A DNA stretch of 64,000 nucleotides from Mycolicibacterium boenickei (GTDB lineage Bacteria; Actinomycetota; Actinomycetes; Mycobacteriales; Mycobacteriaceae), in the NCBI RefSeq assembly GCF_010731295.1, contig NZ_AP022579.1, positions 3,658,001 through 3,722,000 of the forward strand, read 5' to 3'. Below are positions 25,666-36,738 of the stretch, piece by piece; the first letter of the stretch is position 1, and each line of letters opens with the position of its first letter. Made by a program: the position numbers and the translations under genes. The notes beneath the pieces are model-generated. The model had not been told where the DNA came from and searched no databases. It was given only the letters and a program-made list of their open reading frames with translations.

Positions 25666-27326
25666 CCGCGAAGCGTGGCGAGCTCCTTCATGTTCGCCAA
25701 CCCCTGCTCCTGCGCCTCGTTGAGGAACTCCGGCAGCGGGGCCCGCAATTCGGGCAGCACCTCGTGATCGAGCAGCCCCTGCAAGTCAGCCTGCTTGGCG
25801 CTGCGGCCGGCCAGGTTGTCGAGCTCCTGAACACCGGAATCGGTTGTGTAGTCGTATATCTCGTGATGGACAGGCCGGGAGGTGTCGATGTCCATGGTGC
25901 CGGGCTTCCAGTAGGTGTACATGCCGAGCTTGGCCTCCGGGGTACGCACGGCCACGATGTGACTGGGTGCCGATGTCGGGATCTCGGTGGGCGGGCCGTC
26001 GGCGCCGAAGAACTTCTTTGCCAGCGGGGATTTCATCAGCGCGGCCATTTCCTCCACTGACATGTCGTCGGTGGCGTGGGCGATCCAGGGCCGGCCCGAT
26101 GTCGAGGCGTCGGCGGCGATTCCGGCGATGTCGGCCCGGCTGGACAGATAGGAGTAGCGGGAGTCAGACCGCCAGCCCGCGCCGCCGTGCGCGATGGTCA
26201 GCAGCAGTGGCGCCAGATCAGCGCTGGAGGTGAGCTGTGTGCGGGTGGCACCGGCGTCAGGTGTCAGGTGACCTGACGGGTCACGGATATAGAGCGGTAC
26301 CCGAATGCTCTCCTCGTACACGGCGGCACCCTTGCCGCGCAGGCCGTGCGAGCCGGCGTACTCACCGTGGTCGGAGGTGAACACGACGACGGTGTTCTCG
26401 TCGATCTCCGGCCGGGCCGCGAGAGTCTCCAGCACCCGGCCGATCTGGGTGTCCACTTGCTGATGTAGCCACAGGTACATGTCCAGGCACCGCGCCCACT
26501 GCGCGGCGGCCTCTGGGCCGGTGTAGTCCATCGCGCCGGTCATCAGCGGCGACATGAAGTTCATGTAGTCGATCTGCAACTGAGGCTTGCCGCGTCGCCG
26601 CAGATCCTCTGCGGTCTCGAAGTTCACCGGCTTTGCACTGAACCGGCGCGGAACATCCTCCGGCAGAGGGTTTTTCGGCCACCAGCAAATGTCGTGCGGA
26701 TTGACCAGCGATACCGTGGTGCACCAGGGTCCCTCGTTGGCGTGGGCGTCGAACCACCCGGCGAACTGATCGACGATCGACGGGTCCTGCTGCAGGCCTT
26801 GGTTCGGTGCGCCGTTGGGGGACGGGTAGGTGCCGCCGGAGAATCCGTGCACGTCCAGGCCGTCGGGCGTGTTGTCGGCCATGCTGCCCAGGTGCCATTT
26901 GCCCCACCACCAGGTGCGGTAGCCGGCGTCGCGCAGCATCGTCCCCCAGGTGGGGAACCGGGCCGCCAGCGTCGACTCGGTGGGCCCTTCCCCGGTGTAC
27001 AGACATCCGGTCTGGTGGGAGTACAGCCCTGTGGTCAGCACCCCGCGCGACGGTGTGCACATGTTCGATGCGCTGTAGTGCGAACCGAACGACGTGCTGC
27101 GCACCCGGAGCCGGTCGAGATTCGGCAGCAGGGCACCGAGTTGCTCGGTATCGGGGAACCATTGCGGCGCCCGCATCTGGTCCACGATGACGACGAGGAT
27201 GTTGGGCTGACCGGCCGCCTCCGGCGTGCGTCTGCCCAGTAGTTCGTAGCCGCCGAATCCCACCGCGGCCGCGCCGGCGGCCACCGCCGCACCACCCAGA
27301 ACTGTCCGCCTGCTGAGCTCTGCCAT
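25659..27326 (-). CDS. Sulfatase with Tat signal
   Basis: A 555-residue type I sulfatase. Residues 5-7 plus hydrophobic core (SRRTVLGGAAVAAGAA) form a Tat export signal. The catalytic Cys of the CTPSR motif is at 90 and would be oxidised to formylglycine. Metal ligands are visible in VIVDQMR near 48 and TSDHGEYAG, and WWWGKWHLG supplies the conserved Lys/His. Formylglycine-generating enzyme is required and is not in the window. The substrate sulphate ester is unknown; a role in sulphur scavenging or alkyl/aryl sulphate breakdown is plausible. It is divergent from tldD. Confidence 0.92.
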   Translation of the reverse strand: MAELSRRTVLGGAAVAAGAAAVGFGGYELLGRRTPEAAGQPNILVVIVDQMRAPQWFPDTEQLGALLPNLDRLRVRSTSFGSHYSASNMCTPSRGVLTTGLYSHQTGCLYTGEGPTESTLAARFPTWGTMLRDAGYRTWWWGKWHLGSMADNTPDGLDVHGFSGGTYPSPNGAPNQGLQQDPSIVDQFAGWFDAHANEGPWCTTVSLVNPHDICWWPKNPLPEDVPRRFSAKPVNFETAEDLRRRGKPQLQIDYMNFMSPLMTGAMDYTGPEAAAQWARCLDMYLWLHQQVDTQIGRVLETLAARPEIDENTVVVFTSDHGEYAGSHGLRGKGAAVYEESIRVPLYIRDPSGHLTPDAGATRTQLTSSADLAPLLLTIAHGGAGWRSDSRYSYLSSRADIAGIAADASTSGRPWIAHATDDMSVEEMAALMKSPLAKKFFGADGPPTEIPTSAPSHIVAVRTPEAKLGMYTYWKPGTMDIDTSRPVHHEIYDYTTDSGVQELDNLAGRSAKQADLQGLLDHEVLPELRAPLPEFLNEAQEQGLANMKELATLRGG

Positions 27327-27376
27327 CCAGTCAGGTTAGGAGGTCATCCTGAGAGGAGCGTTTAGTGTGAGACATC

Positions 27377-28894
27377 GTGACAGCTCAAAGACGCGTGGAC
27401 GCTGATTTCCTGGAGCTGCCCCGGTTCGAGTTGGCTGACGCGGCGTTGTCCGCGGCAGCCTCGGCCGGCGCCAGCTATGCCGACCTGCGGATTCACCGCA
27501 TCACCACCGAGATCATCCAATTGCGCGACGGTGAGTTGGAGATGTCCGTGGTCAACCGCGAGGTCGGGCTGGCGGTGCGGGTGATCGTGGACGGCACCTG
27601 GGGGTTCGCCTCCCACGCCGAGTTGGCACCGGGGGTGGCCGCCGAGACGGCGCGCCGCGCGGTGCAGGTGGCGACGACGCTGGCATCGCTGAACGCCGAG
27701 CGCATCGAATTGGCCGGCGAACCGGTCTACACCGACGTGACATGGGTGTCCGATTACGGCGTCGATCCATTCGTCGTCCCCGCCGCCGACAAGATCGGGT
27801 TGCTCGGGGAGTACTCGGGCCGGTTGCTGGCGGCCGATGGTGTGGACCATGTGTCGGCGGGCGTGCATGCGGTCAAGGAGCAGACCTTCTACGCCGACGC
27901 GTTCGGATCCTCGATCACCCAGCAGCGGGTGCGGGTCATGCCGACGATGGAGGCGGTGGCCGTCGACTCGGCCGCCGGGTCGTTCGAGACCATGCGCACA
28001 CTGGCCCCGCCGACGGCGCGGGGGTGGGAAGCGCTGGCCGGGGACGACGTGTGGGACTGGACCTCCGAACTGGCGGAGCTGCCGACCTTGCTGGCCGAGA
28101 AAACCAAGGCACCCTCCGTTGTCGCCGGACCCACCGACCTGGTCATCGACCCGTCCAACCTGTGGTTGACGATTCACGAATCGATCGGGCACGCCACCGA
28201 ATACGACCGCGCGATCGGCTACGAGGCGGCCTATGCCGGAACCTCGTTCGCCACTCCCGACAAGCTCGGCACGATGCGCTACGGCTCGCCCGTGATGAAC
28301 GTTACGGCTGATCGCACCGTGGAATTCGGCTTGGCCACGGTCGGTTTCGACGACGAAGGGGTGCGGGCGCAGAGCTGGGACCTGGTGCGCGACGGTGTCT
28401 TCGTCGGCTATCAGCTGGACCGGGTGTTCGCGCCCCGGCTCGGCGAGGCACGATCCAACGGCTGCTCGTACGCCGACTCGCCGCATCACGTCCCGATCCA
28501 GCGGATGGCCAACGTGTCACTACAGCCCGGCCCGGACGACCTCAGCACGCAGGACCTGATCGCGCGGGTGTCCGACGGGATCTACGTCGTCGGCGACAAA
28601 TCCTGGTCGATCGACATGCAGCGGTACAACTTCCAGTTCACCGGTCAGCGGTTCTACCGGATCCGCGACGGCCGGCTCGACGGGCAGCTGCGCGACGTGG
28701 CATACCAAGCGACCACCACCGACTTCTGGGGTGCGATGGAAGCCGTCGGCGGGCCGTCCACCTGGCGCCTCGGTGGGGCGTTCAACTGCGGCAAGGCCCA
28801 GCCCGGGCAGGTGGCACCGGTCAGCCATGGCTGCCCGAGCGCCCTGTTCCGCGGCATCAACGTACTCAACACCCGGACGGAGGGCGGCCGATGA
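27377..28894 (+). CDS. tldD: TldD-family metalloprotease subunit
   Basis: A 505-residue protein from GTG 27377 (the length remembered for Rv2315c). The zinc-binding motif HESIGHATE (HExxxH) is at about 266, and the C-terminal GRQCGxA-like region appears as CSYADSPHHVPIQRMANVSL. TldD and TldE form a heterodimeric protease that degrades unfolded peptides and in other bacteria matures microcins or acts with gyrase inhibitors; TldD carries the zinc. Its stop overlaps the start of tldE by 4 bases. Confidence 0.93.
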   Translation: MTAQRRVDADFLELPRFELADAALSAAASAGASYADLRIHRITTEIIQLRDGELEMSVVNREVGLAVRVIVDGTWGFASHAELAPGVAAETARRAVQVATTLASLNAERIELAGEPVYTDVTWVSDYGVDPFVVPAADKIGLLGEYSGRLLAADGVDHVSAGVHAVKEQTFYADAFGSSITQQRVRVMPTMEAVAVDSAAGSFETMRTLAPPTARGWEALAGDDVWDWTSELAELPTLLAEKTKAPSVVAGPTDLVIDPSNLWLTIHESIGHATEYDRAIGYEAAYAGTSFATPDKLGTMRYGSPVMNVTADRTVEFGLATVGFDDEGVRAQSWDLVRDGVFVGYQLDRVFAPRLGEARSNGCSYADSPHHVPIQRMANVSLQPGPDDLSTQDLIARVSDGIYVVGDKSWSIDMQRYNFQFTGQRFYRIRDGRLDGQLRDVAYQATTTDFWGAMEAVGGPSTWRLGGAFNCGKAQPGQVAPVSHGCPSALFRGINVLNTRTEGGR

Positions 28895-30252
28895 TCGGCG
28901 CACAGCAGGTCGTCGACATCGCTTTGGGTGCAGCAGATCCCGGGCTTGAAACCATGATCCTGGTCACCGACCGGTCGGACGCCTCGCTGCGGTGGGCCGG
29001 TAACTCGATGACCACCAACGGTGAGACGGTCGGTCGCACCATCACGGTGATCTCGATCGTGCGCCGCGGGGACAAGGCGCACGCCGGGTCGGTGCGCTCG
29101 ACCGAAGTTGATCCGGCGGTGATCCCGGAGTTGGTGGCTGCCGCCGAGCGCGCCGCGGTGGCCTCACCCGAGGCCCGGGATGCCGCACCGCCGTTGCCGG
29201 GCGCGGGGTTGCCGGCCGACTGGGACGCACCGGTGGTAGGCACCGGTGCGCAGGTGTTCACCGGCATCGCCGGTGATCTGGCCAAGGGGTTCGCCGGGTC
29301 CGATCAGCTCTACGGATATGCCCGCCATGTCATGGAGACGACGTTCCTGGCGACCTCCACCGGCCTGCGCCGGCGCTACACCCAGCCGACCGGGTCGGTC
29401 GAGATCAACGCAAAGCGGGACGGGGCGAGTGTCTGGGCCGGGGTGAGCACACCGGATTTCGTTGACGTTCAGGTGGATTCGCTGCTCGACGAGCTGTCGC
29501 TGAAGCTGGGGTGGGCCGAGCGCACGGTCGAATTGCCTGCCGGTCGCTACGAGACATTGATGCCGCCCTCGACGGTGGCCGACATGATGATCTATCTCAC
29601 CTGGGCGATGGACGGTCGCGGGGCGCAGGAGGGTCGCACCGCGCTGTCGGCACCCGGCGGCACCCGGGTAGGGGAGAAGCTCACCGATCTGGGGCTCACG
29701 CTGTACTCGGACCCGTTCGCCGGAGAGCTGGCCTGCCAACCGTTCGTCGCGGTTCCGAGTTCGTCGGAGCGGATGTCGATCTTCGACAACGGCATGGACA
29801 TCGGCCGGGTGGACTGGGTCCGCGACGGGGTGGTCAATGCGCTGGCCTATCCACGGGCGGTGGCTGCCGAATACGGTACGCCCGTCGCGGTGCCTGCCGA
29901 CAATCTGCTGATGACCGGTGGCGCACTCGAATTGGCCGATATGATCGCCGGCACCGAACGCGGCCTGCTGCTCACCACCTTGTGGTACATCCGCGAGGTC
30001 GACCCGACCGTGCTGCTGCTCACGGGGCTGACCCGTGACGGCGTCTACCTGATCGAGGACGGCGAGGTGACCGCCGCGGTGAACAACTTCCGGTTCAACG
30101 AGAGCCCGCTCGACCTGTTGCGCCGCGCCACGGAGGCCGGCCTCAGCGAGGTCACATTGCCGCGCGAGTGGGGCGACTGGGCGACTCGGGCGTCCATGCC
30201 GACGCTGCGGATCCCGGACTTCCACATGTCCTCGGTGAGCCAGGCCCAATGA
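28891..30252 (+). CDS. tldE: TldE/PmbA-family subunit
   Basis: A 453-residue partner of TldD, starting with ATG 28891 inside the tldD stop (ATGA overlap). It lacks the HExxxH zinc motif, as expected for the non-catalytic TldE/PmbA half, and shows the family's central region PAGRYETLMPPSTVADMM. It corresponds to Rv2314c from memory. It may have no separate promoter. Confidence 0.92.
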   Translation: MIGAQQVVDIALGAADPGLETMILVTDRSDASLRWAGNSMTTNGETVGRTITVISIVRRGDKAHAGSVRSTEVDPAVIPELVAAAERAAVASPEARDAAPPLPGAGLPADWDAPVVGTGAQVFTGIAGDLAKGFAGSDQLYGYARHVMETTFLATSTGLRRRYTQPTGSVEINAKRDGASVWAGVSTPDFVDVQVDSLLDELSLKLGWAERTVELPAGRYETLMPPSTVADMMIYLTWAMDGRGAQEGRTALSAPGGTRVGEKLTDLGLTLYSDPFAGELACQPFVAVPSSSERMSIFDNGMDIGRVDWVRDGVVNALAYPRAVAAEYGTPVAVPADNLLMTGGALELADMIAGTERGLLLTTLWYIREVDPTVLLLTGLTRDGVYLIEDGEVTAAVNNFRFNESPLDLLRRATEAGLSEVTLPREWGDWATRASMPTLRIPDFHMSSVSQAQ

Positions 30253-30267
30253 GCTGAGGAAGGTCCG

Positions 30268-30954
30268 ATGCTGTTGTCCCAACGGCAATTCACGGTGTAC
30301 GGCCCGTCGCACTGGGCCGCCATCGCCGTGTTCGCCGTCGGGGCGGTGCTGTTGGTCTGGCTCGGACGGCGCCAGACCGAACAGCAGTCACGGACCTTGG
30401 GCCGGATACTCGGCGCGGTGACGGCCGCGATCTACGTCGCGATGTTCGCCTACACACTGTTCCCGCCGTCGATCGAGCGGTCCGTGCCGTTGCGCCTGAC
30501 CGACCTGGCGACCGTGGTCGGCGCCTACGCGCTGTGGTCGCAGCGGCATTGGGCATACGTGCTCACGTACTACTGGGGCCTGGTGCTGAGTACCCAGGCG
30601 CTGATCTCGCCCGTGCTCAAGAGCCCGGACTTCCCGCATTACGAGTTCCTGGCGTTCTGGTCCATTCATCTGCTGGTGGTCTGGGCGGCCATCTATTTGA
30701 CGTGGGGCCGCGGCATGCGCCCGCACTGGCGTGACTACCGGCTCGTGGTGGTGGCGACCGCGGTGTGGGCCGTTGTCACCATGGCGTTCAACGGTATTGC
30801 CGGAACCAACTACGGTTTCCTGAACGCCAAACCCACCACCGCGTCGCTGCTGGACGTGATGGGTCCGTGGCCGGTCTACGTCCTGGTCGCCAGTGCGTTG
30901 GTGGCCGTCGTATGGGCGCTGATGACCTGGCCGTGGGAACGGCACTCGGGTTAG
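30268..30954 (+). CDS. TIGR02206/YwaF-type membrane protein
   Basis: A 228-residue protein with six to seven helices. The N-terminus FTVYGPSHWAAIAVF, the central RLTDLATVVGAYALWS and the motif GTNYGFLNAKP (TNY-LNxKP) identify the TIGR02206 family of unknown function. It lies 15 bp after tldE with AGGAAGG as ribosome-binding site, so it is probably cotranscribed with tldDE. It ends with a 4-base convergent overlap with the symporter gene. Confidence 0.88.
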   Translation: MLLSQRQFTVYGPSHWAAIAVFAVGAVLLVWLGRRQTEQQSRTLGRILGAVTAAIYVAMFAYTLFPPSIERSVPLRLTDLATVVGAYALWSQRHWAYVLTYYWGLVLSTQALISPVLKSPDFPHYEFLAFWSIHLLVVWAAIYLTWGRGMRPHWRDYRLVVVATAVWAVVTMAFNGIAGTNYGFLNAKPTTASLLDVMGPWPVYVLVASALVAVVWALMTWPWERHSG

Positions 30955-32417
30955 GTGCGCGCGACCTCGCTGGTGTCGCGGCCGGCCAACCGGTCATCCC
31001 ACACCTGCAGCACGTCGGCGGAGGTGCGTGGCGTCGCCAGGCTCACCACGACGTAGGCGATCAAGCTGGCCACCAGGCCGAAGTAGATGGGCTCGTTGGC
31101 CAGCACATCGCCGACCACCGCCATGGTGCCCAGCGTGACGAGCGTGCCGACCGCCATCGCGGCCAGCGCGCCGGCGCCGGTGGCCCGCTTCCACAGGAAG
31201 CCGCCCAGGATCGGCACCAGCAAGCCGCCGACCAGGATGTCGTAGGCGATGGTCAATGCGCCGACGACGTCGTTGAGCAACGCGGCGATGATGATGACGA
31301 TGATGCCGAGCACCGCGACATAGCGGCGGTCGGAATGCACGTCCACTTCGGGGTTTTCGGTCTCCTCGGGCCTGCGGCCCACCAACCGCAGCAGCATCGG
31401 CTTGATGTCGGTGCGGGCGACCGTGGCGGTCGCGATCAGGGCACCCGATGCCGTCGACATCATCGCGGCGACCGCCGCTGCGAGCACGATGCCGCTGATG
31501 CCCACGGGCAGAATCGCTTCCGCGATCTGGGCGTACACGTCGTCCTTGGCCTTGATGTCGGGCATGAAGGTCGACGCGGCCAAACCGATCAGGGCGCCGG
31601 CGATTCCGTAGAACACGCAGTAGATCGCGGCTGTCGTCCCACCCCAGCGGGCGACCTGCGGAGAGCGCGCGGTGAACACCCGCTGCCAGATGTCCTGCCC
31701 GATCAGCATTCCGAAGCTGTAGACGACGAAGAACGTGATGATGGTGTCGGTACCGATGGAGGTGAGGCTGAACACGGCGTCGCCGGCGCGCTCCCGGATG
31801 CCGTCGAAGCCGCCGGCCCGGTGCCAGGTGAACGGCAGCAGCAGGAAGAACACCCCGATGGTCTTGAGGACGAACTGCACCATGTCGGTCAGGGTGATGG
31901 ACCACATGCCGCCGATCGACGAGTACAGCATGACGACCATGCCGCCGATCACCACCGAAAGTGTTCTACCCGTGCCGAACAGCACGTTGAACACCGTCGC
32001 GTAGGCGATGGTCGAGGTGACCGACAGCATGAGCGTGTAGGCCGCCATGACGACGCCGGAGGCCGAGGTCGCATCCACCCCGTAGCGCAGGCTCAGCATC
32101 TGCGCGACGGTGTAGACCCGCAGGCGCTGGATGGGTCCGGCGAAGAACAGGCTCAGGGCCAGCAGGCCGATGGCGATCGCCACCACCAGCCACATCCCGG
32201 AGATGCCCCACTTGTAGCCCAGTCCCACGCCTCCCACCGTGGAGGCGCCGCCGAGCACGACGGCGGCCATGGTGCCGGTGTACAGCGTCGGTCCGAGGCG
32301 CCGGCCCGCGACCAGGAAGTCCGCGGAGTCCTTGGTCCGGGTCTTACCCCAGAACCCGAAGGCGAGCATCGCGACGAGATAGATGACGACGATCGCGATA
32401 TCGACTGGTTTACCCAC
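30951..32417 (-). CDS. Sodium:solute symporter (SSS family)
   Basis: A 488-residue transporter with about thirteen helices. Family signatures include the early loop DSADFLVAGRRLGPT and TM region GGASTVGGVGLGYKWG, with a conserved AAAVAAMMSTASGALIATATV, the region that forms the sodium site. It is the last of four genes on the minus strand starting from the NCS1 permease, 15 bp after the ThDP enzyme. The solute is unknown; context suggests a guanidino compound, an amino acid or a keto acid. Confidence 0.9.
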   Translation of the reverse strand: MGKPVDIAIVVIYLVAMLAFGFWGKTRTKDSADFLVAGRRLGPTLYTGTMAAVVLGGASTVGGVGLGYKWGISGMWLVVAIAIGLLALSLFFAGPIQRLRVYTVAQMLSLRYGVDATSASGVVMAAYTLMLSVTSTIAYATVFNVLFGTGRTLSVVIGGMVVMLYSSIGGMWSITLTDMVQFVLKTIGVFFLLLPFTWHRAGGFDGIRERAGDAVFSLTSIGTDTIITFFVVYSFGMLIGQDIWQRVFTARSPQVARWGGTTAAIYCVFYGIAGALIGLAASTFMPDIKAKDDVYAQIAEAILPVGISGIVLAAAVAAMMSTASGALIATATVARTDIKPMLLRLVGRRPEETENPEVDVHSDRRYVAVLGIIVIIIAALLNDVVGALTIAYDILVGGLLVPILGGFLWKRATGAGALAAMAVGTLVTLGTMAVVGDVLANEPIYFGLVASLIAYVVVSLATPRTSADVLQVWDDRLAGRDTSEVART

Positions 32418-32432
32418 GATGATTCCTTCGGT

Positions 32433-34037
32433 TCAGAGGTGAGTGGGATCGAACATCTTGAGCACTGCGGGCAGGACGATCACGGCCGGGCCGTCCGTGT
32501 CGAACGTGGCGGCCACGATGTCTCCGACGTTGTCGGGTGTGGCGGTGTGCGCGGGTATTCCGAAACTCTCCGCGAGCCGGGCGAAGTCGGGCCTGGCCAG
32601 TTCGGTGGCCGTCGCGGTGCCGAACTCGGCGGTCATGTATTCGCGCAGGATGCCGTAGCCGCCGTCGTCGACGATGAGCCAGGTGATGTTGGCGTCGTGT
32701 TGCCGGGCCGTGGCGAGTTCGGCGATCGAGTACATGCCGCCGCCGTCGCCGGACACCGCGAACGTGCGTTCGCCGGTGGCGATCGCGGCGGCCAGTGCGG
32801 CGGGGAAGGCGAATCCCAACCCGCCTGCGCCCTGGGCGGAATGGAAGGCACCGTTCTGGGGATCCCACGCCGACCAGGCCCAGTAGCCGGCGATCGTCAT
32901 GTCCCAGAAGGTGTGAGTGCCCGACGGCACCGCGGCCCGCAGGTCGGCCATCAGCCGCAGTTCTGTCGCCACCTCCTGGCCGGCCAGTCTGTCCTGCACA
33001 GCCTTTCGCAGCTCCGCTGCCTGGACGGCGGCCGCGGTGTTGTCGCGCGCGTCGACCAGCTCGGTCAGCGCTCGCATGGCCCGCGCGGCATCGGCGTGGA
33101 TGGCGAGCGCGGGATGGTTGGCCTCGAGCACGCGCGCCTCGGCATCGATGTGGATCAGCCGGCCGCGCGGGGCGAACGTGAAGTAGTTGCTGGTGACCTC
33201 GCCCATCGCGGTGCCGACGGCCACGAGTACGTCAGCGTCCTCCAGCATTGCGGTGGTGTAGCGGTCCTCGATCCACGACGCGGCCGACAGCGGATGGTCG
33301 AAGGAGATGGCACCCTTGCCGCCGACCGTGGAAACCACAGGGGCGCCGAGCTTCTCGGCGAGGGCGACCAGGGCCGCCGGGCCACCGGGAGAGCGCCGCA
33401 CACCGCCGCCGGCCAGAATGACCGGTCGCTGCGCGCCGTTCAGCAATGTCGCGGCGTCCTGGATCAATTCGGCCCGCGGGGCACGCTGCGTCGGCGCCAC
33501 CTCGAGCGCTGCCACCGGCGGCACCGTCGTCGGCTCCAGCAGGACGTCCTGCGGGATCTCCACCCAGGTCGGCCCGGCCGGCGCCGAGCGGGCCAGCGCG
33601 TACGCGTCGGCGATCAGGCTCGGGATCTCCGCGGCCTGGCGCACCGTGGCAACGCTTTTCGTGACGTTGACCGCACTGGCCTTCTGATCGTCGAGCTGGT
33701 GCAGCATGCCGCGACGCAGACCCATACCGGCTCGCGGTACCTGGCTGGCGATCACGAGCAGCGGAACCCCGGTGGCGTAGGCCTCCTGTAGCGCACCGAG
33801 TGCGGTCAACGCACCGGGACCGGTGGACAGGAAGAGCACGCCGACCTCGCCGGTGACGCGGCTGTAGCCGTCGGCGCCGAACGCCGAGTTGTTCTCCACC
33901 CGGGAGCTGACGAATGTCAGATCGCTGCGCCGGATGGCGTCGAACAGGCCCAGCGCGTTCTGGCCGGGGATGCCGAACACATGTGAGACACCCAGCGCGG
34001 TCAGGGTTTCGACGACCAGGTCGCCGCCGTTACGCAT
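32433..34037 (-). CDS. Thiamine-diphosphate enzyme, acetolactate synthase-like; possible 2-ketoarginine decarboxylase
   Basis: A 534-residue enzyme starting at ATG 34037, overlapping the ureohydrolase stop by 8 bases. All three domains are present: the PYR domain with the activating Glu in [15 protein letters not shown], the central domain ([14 protein letters not shown]), and the PP domain with the ThDP/Mg motif [15 protein letters not shown]...VDDGG. Acetolactate synthases need a regulatory subunit, which is absent here. Linkage to a ureohydrolase recalls the arginine transaminase route, where AruI decarboxylates 2-ketoarginine and a guanidinobutyrase acts later. That assignment is inference; oxalyl-CoA or pyruvate-type activities are alternatives. 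Confidence 0.85.
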   Translation of the reverse strand: MRNGGDLVVETLTALGVSHVFGIPGQNALGLFDAIRRSDLTFVSSRVENNSAFGADGYSRVTGEVGVLFLSTGPGALTALGALQEAYATGVPLLVIASQVPRAGMGLRRGMLHQLDDQKASAVNVTKSVATVRQAAEIPSLIADAYALARSAPAGPTWVEIPQDVLLEPTTVPPVAALEVAPTQRAPRAELIQDAATLLNGAQRPVILAGGGVRRSPGGPAALVALAEKLGAPVVSTVGGKGAISFDHPLSAASWIEDRYTTAMLEDADVLVAVGTAMGEVTSNYFTFAPRGRLIHIDAEARVLEANHPALAIHADAARAMRALTELVDARDNTAAAVQAAELRKAVQDRLAGQEVATELRLMADLRAAVPSGTHTFWDMTIAGYWAWSAWDPQNGAFHSAQGAGGLGFAFPAALAAAIATGERTFAVSGDGGGMYSIAELATARQHDANITWLIVDDGGYGILREYMTAEFGTATATELARPDFARLAESFGIPAHTATPDNVGDIVAATFDTDGPAVIVLPAVLKMFDPTHL

Positions 34038-34977
34038 CAGGCCCCAAGGCCAGCAGGGACACCAGGTCGTATGCGACGTGGGATGCGGCGACACCGGTGA
34101 TCTCGGCGTGGTCGTAGGCCGGGGCCACCTCGACGACGTCGGCCCCCACCAGGTTCAGCCCGCGGAACCCGCGGAGGATCTCCAGCAGTTCGCGGCTGGT
34201 CATACCGCCGGCCTCCGGCGTGCCGGTGCCGGGGGCATGTGCCGGGTCGAGCACGTCGATGTCGATCGACACGTAGACCGGCCGGTTGCCGAGGCGCTGG
34301 CGGAGCTTGTCGACAACCTCGCGCACACCTTGGTAGTACACGTCGGAGGAGGTGACGATGCCGAACCCGAACCGGCGGTCGTCCTCGAGGTCCTTCTTGC
34401 CGTACAACGGCCCGCGGGTGCCGACGTGCGACAGCGCTTCGGTGTCGACGATGCCCTCTTCCACCGCGCGGCGGAACGGCGTGCCGTGGGTGTACTCGGC
34501 ACCGAAGTAGGTGTCCCAGGTGTCCAGGTGGGCGTCGAAGTGCACCAGCGCCACCGGGCCGTGCTTGGCGGCGGCGGCGCGCAGCAGGGGCAGCGCGATG
34601 GTGTGGTCGCCACCGATGGTCACCAGCTTGGTGCCGTCGGCGGTCAGGTCACGTGCGGCGCCTTCGATGGTCTCGATGGCCTCGTGAATGTTGAAGGGGT
34701 TCACCGCGATATCACCGGCATCGGCGACCTGGATGAGCTCGAAGGGGGACACGTCCATGGCGGGGTTGTACGGACGCAGCAACCGCGAGGACTCGCGGAC
34801 GTGGGTCGGGCCGAACCGAGCGCCGGGCCGGTAGGACACGCCGGAATCGAAGGGCACCCCGGCCACGACGACGTCAGCTTTGGTCACCTGGTCGAGACGG
34901 GGCAGACGGGCGAAGGTGGCCGGGCCGGCGAAGCGCGGGATCTTCGATGCGTCGACGGGGCCGATCGGGGCGGTCAT
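34030..34977 (-). CDS. Ureohydrolase (agmatinase/guanidinobutyrase family)
   Basis: A 315-residue member of the arginase/agmatinase fold. Binuclear manganese ligands are all visible: GGDH, DAHLDT (DAHxD) and [18 protein letters not shown] and [11 protein letters not shown] are typical of the agmatinase side of the family. It hydrolyses a guanidino compound to urea and an amine. Agmatine, 4-guanidinobutyrate and 3-guanidinopropionate are all possible; the neighbouring ThDP enzyme makes guanidinobutyrate attractive. The start overlaps the permease stop by 4 bases. Confidence 0.92.
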   Translation of the reverse strand: MTAPIGPVDASKIPRFAGPATFARLPRLDQVTKADVVVAGVPFDSGVSYRPGARFGPTHVRESSRLLRPYNPAMDVSPFELIQVADAGDIAVNPFNIHEAIETIEGAARDLTADGTKLVTIGGDHTIALPLLRAAAAKHGPVALVHFDAHLDTWDTYFGAEYTHGTPFRRAVEEGIVDTEALSHVGTRGPLYGKKDLEDDRRFGFGIVTSSDVYYQGVREVVDKLRQRLGNRPVYVSIDIDVLDPAHAPGTGTPEAGGMTSRELLEILRGFRGLNLVGADVVEVAPAYDHAEITGVAASHVAYDLVSLLALGPDA

Positions 34978-36533
34978 GCTGTCACTTCCTCTGCGGTTGG
35001 GGTGATTTCGGGGCTGTCGTCACTGACGATCGGGATGTTTGCGGCCGGCCCGGCGGGGACGGCGCGGGGGCCGTCGGGACCGAACGCGTCGCGGGGTTCG
35101 GGAAATGCCCACAGCAGCGCCGGATACAGGACTGCGGCCAGGCCCAGACCGACCGGGATGGACAGGTCTACGCCGCCCGCGAGATTGCCAAGCGGGCCGA
35201 CGAATTGATCGGGCAGGTTGACGAAGCAGATCGACAGGGCTGCCGAGACCAGCCACGCACCCAGCCCACGCCAGTTCCATCCGTGGGTGAACCAGTACCG
35301 GCCGCCGCGCTGGCGCCTGTTGAACACCTGCAGGGCGTCGGAGTCGTACCAGCCGCGGCGCGTGAACCAGCCGATCATCATCACGACCATCCACGGCGCG
35401 GTGCAGGTGACGATGAGGACGGCGAACGTCGAGATGCTCTGCACCACATTGAAAGCGAACCGGCCGATGAAGATGAAGACGATCGCGATCGAGCCGATGA
35501 AGATGGTGGCCTGCACACGGCTGAAGCGGGGGAACACGCTGGAGAAGTCCAGGCCGGTGCCGTACAGCGCGGTGGTGCCGGTCGACATGCCGCCGATCAG
35601 CGCGATGAGGCAGACCGGGATGAAGTACCACCCGGGCGACACGGTCAGGAGTCCGCCGACGTAGTCGCCGTCGGCGAAGCGGTCCGGGGCATGGGCGGCG
35701 ATCACGCTGGCGGTGACGAGACCGAACAGGAACGGCACGAGCGTCGACAATTGCGCTGCGATGGTGGCCAGCATGGTCTTCCAGGCCGGGGTGCCGCGGG
35801 GGATGTAGCGCGCCCAGTCGCCCAGGAAGGCGCCGAACGACACCGGATTGGACATCACGATCAGTGCGGCGCCGACGAACGAGGGCCAGTACATGGGATC
35901 GCCCATCGGGAGGGTTCCCGCGTAGCTCGCGTCGAACATGCCGCCGAAGGCGACGATGCCCGCCAGGAACAGCAGCGTCGCGGCGACGACGGCGATCTTG
36001 TTGACCAACAACATGAATCGGAACCCGTAGATGCACACGACGAGGACCAGCAGTGCGAACACGGCGTAGGCGACCGCGACCATGGCGTCGTTCTGAGGCA
36101 GCCCGATCGCGCGGTTGGCGCCGCCCACCAGGACGTCACCCGAGGTCCACACCGAGATCGAGAAGAACGCGACGGCGGTCAGCAGCGACAGGAACGAACC
36201 GACCACACGACCGTGGACACCCAGGTGTGCTGACGAGGACACCGCGTTGTTTGTCCCGTTGCGCGGGCCGAACAGTGACATCGGGGCCAGGATCAGCGCC
36301 CCGAGGATCAGACCGGACAGAGTGGCAAGCAGGGCATCGCGGAATGACAGCCCGAAGATGATCGGGAAGGTGCCCAGCACGACGGTGGCGATGGTGTTGG
36401 CCCCGCCGAAGATCAGCCGGAACAGATCCAGCGGGCCGGCTGTGCGCTCGGCATCAGGGATCGGTTCGACGCCGTGCGTCTCTACCTCGGTCGCCCTGGG
36501 CGGTGCGGTGATCGCGGGTGATTCCGTTGCCAT
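34974..36533 (-). CDS. NCS1-family (purine-cytosine-type) permease
   Basis: A 519-residue transporter from ATG 36533 ([12 protein letters not shown]), with AAGGAT as upstream ribosome-binding site. About twelve helices; NCS1 signatures are [25 protein letters not shown] and [21 protein letters not shown], each split over TM1-TM3. Family members import nucleobases, hydantoins, allantoin or thiamine; here it is the first gene of an operon with a ureohydrolase, so a guanidino or ureido substrate is likely. It is divergent from the Lrp regulator. Confidence 0.88.
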   Translation of the reverse strand: MATESPAITAPPRATEVETHGVEPIPDAERTAGPLDLFRLIFGGANTIATVVLGTFPIIFGLSFRDALLATLSGLILGALILAPMSLFGPRNGTNNAVSSSAHLGVHGRVVGSFLSLLTAVAFFSISVWTSGDVLVGGANRAIGLPQNDAMVAVAYAVFALLVLVVCIYGFRFMLLVNKIAVVAATLLFLAGIVAFGGMFDASYAGTLPMGDPMYWPSFVGAALIVMSNPVSFGAFLGDWARYIPRGTPAWKTMLATIAAQLSTLVPFLFGLVTASVIAAHAPDRFADGDYVGGLLTVSPGWYFIPVCLIALIGGMSTGTTALYGTGLDFSSVFPRFSRVQATIFIGSIAIVFIFIGRFAFNVVQSISTFAVLIVTCTAPWMVVMMIGWFTRRGWYDSDALQVFNRRQRGGRYWFTHGWNWRGLGAWLVSAALSICFVNLPDQFVGPLGNLAGGVDLSIPVGLGLAAVLYPALLWAFPEPRDAFGPDGPRAVPAGPAANIPIVSDDSPEITPTAEEVTA

Positions 36534-36716
36534 GACGATCCTTGCCCGAAGGTGAATGTGATGTGCGTTACGGTAAACCCGCAGTTCAGGACATGCAATC
36601 GATTCGATCATGGCACCGCGGTCATGAGTATCGATATGCCAGTAGCTTGCGTCATTTAGATCAGAAGGCGCGGAGTATCACGGCTACGCCGATCTTTCTG
36701 CCGGTAGGATTGTGTG

Positions 36717-36738
36717 GAAAATTTTTCGACCAATTTTC
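36717..36738. promoter_or_regulatory. Putative Lrp/AsnC operator
   Basis: GAAAATT and AATTTTC form a perfect 7-bp inverted repeat around 8 bases, in an AT-rich island that stands out in GC-rich DNA. It lies 12 bp before the lrp start and about 180 bp before the permease start, where a divergent regulator would act. Confidence 0.55.

Noticed and set aside
30765..33791. A 1008-codon open frame on the plus strand
   Set aside because: It is antisense to the SSS symporter and ThDP enzyme, both with clear motifs; the product is Arg/Gly/His/Gln-rich low-complexity sequence, as expected from the complement of GC-rich codons.
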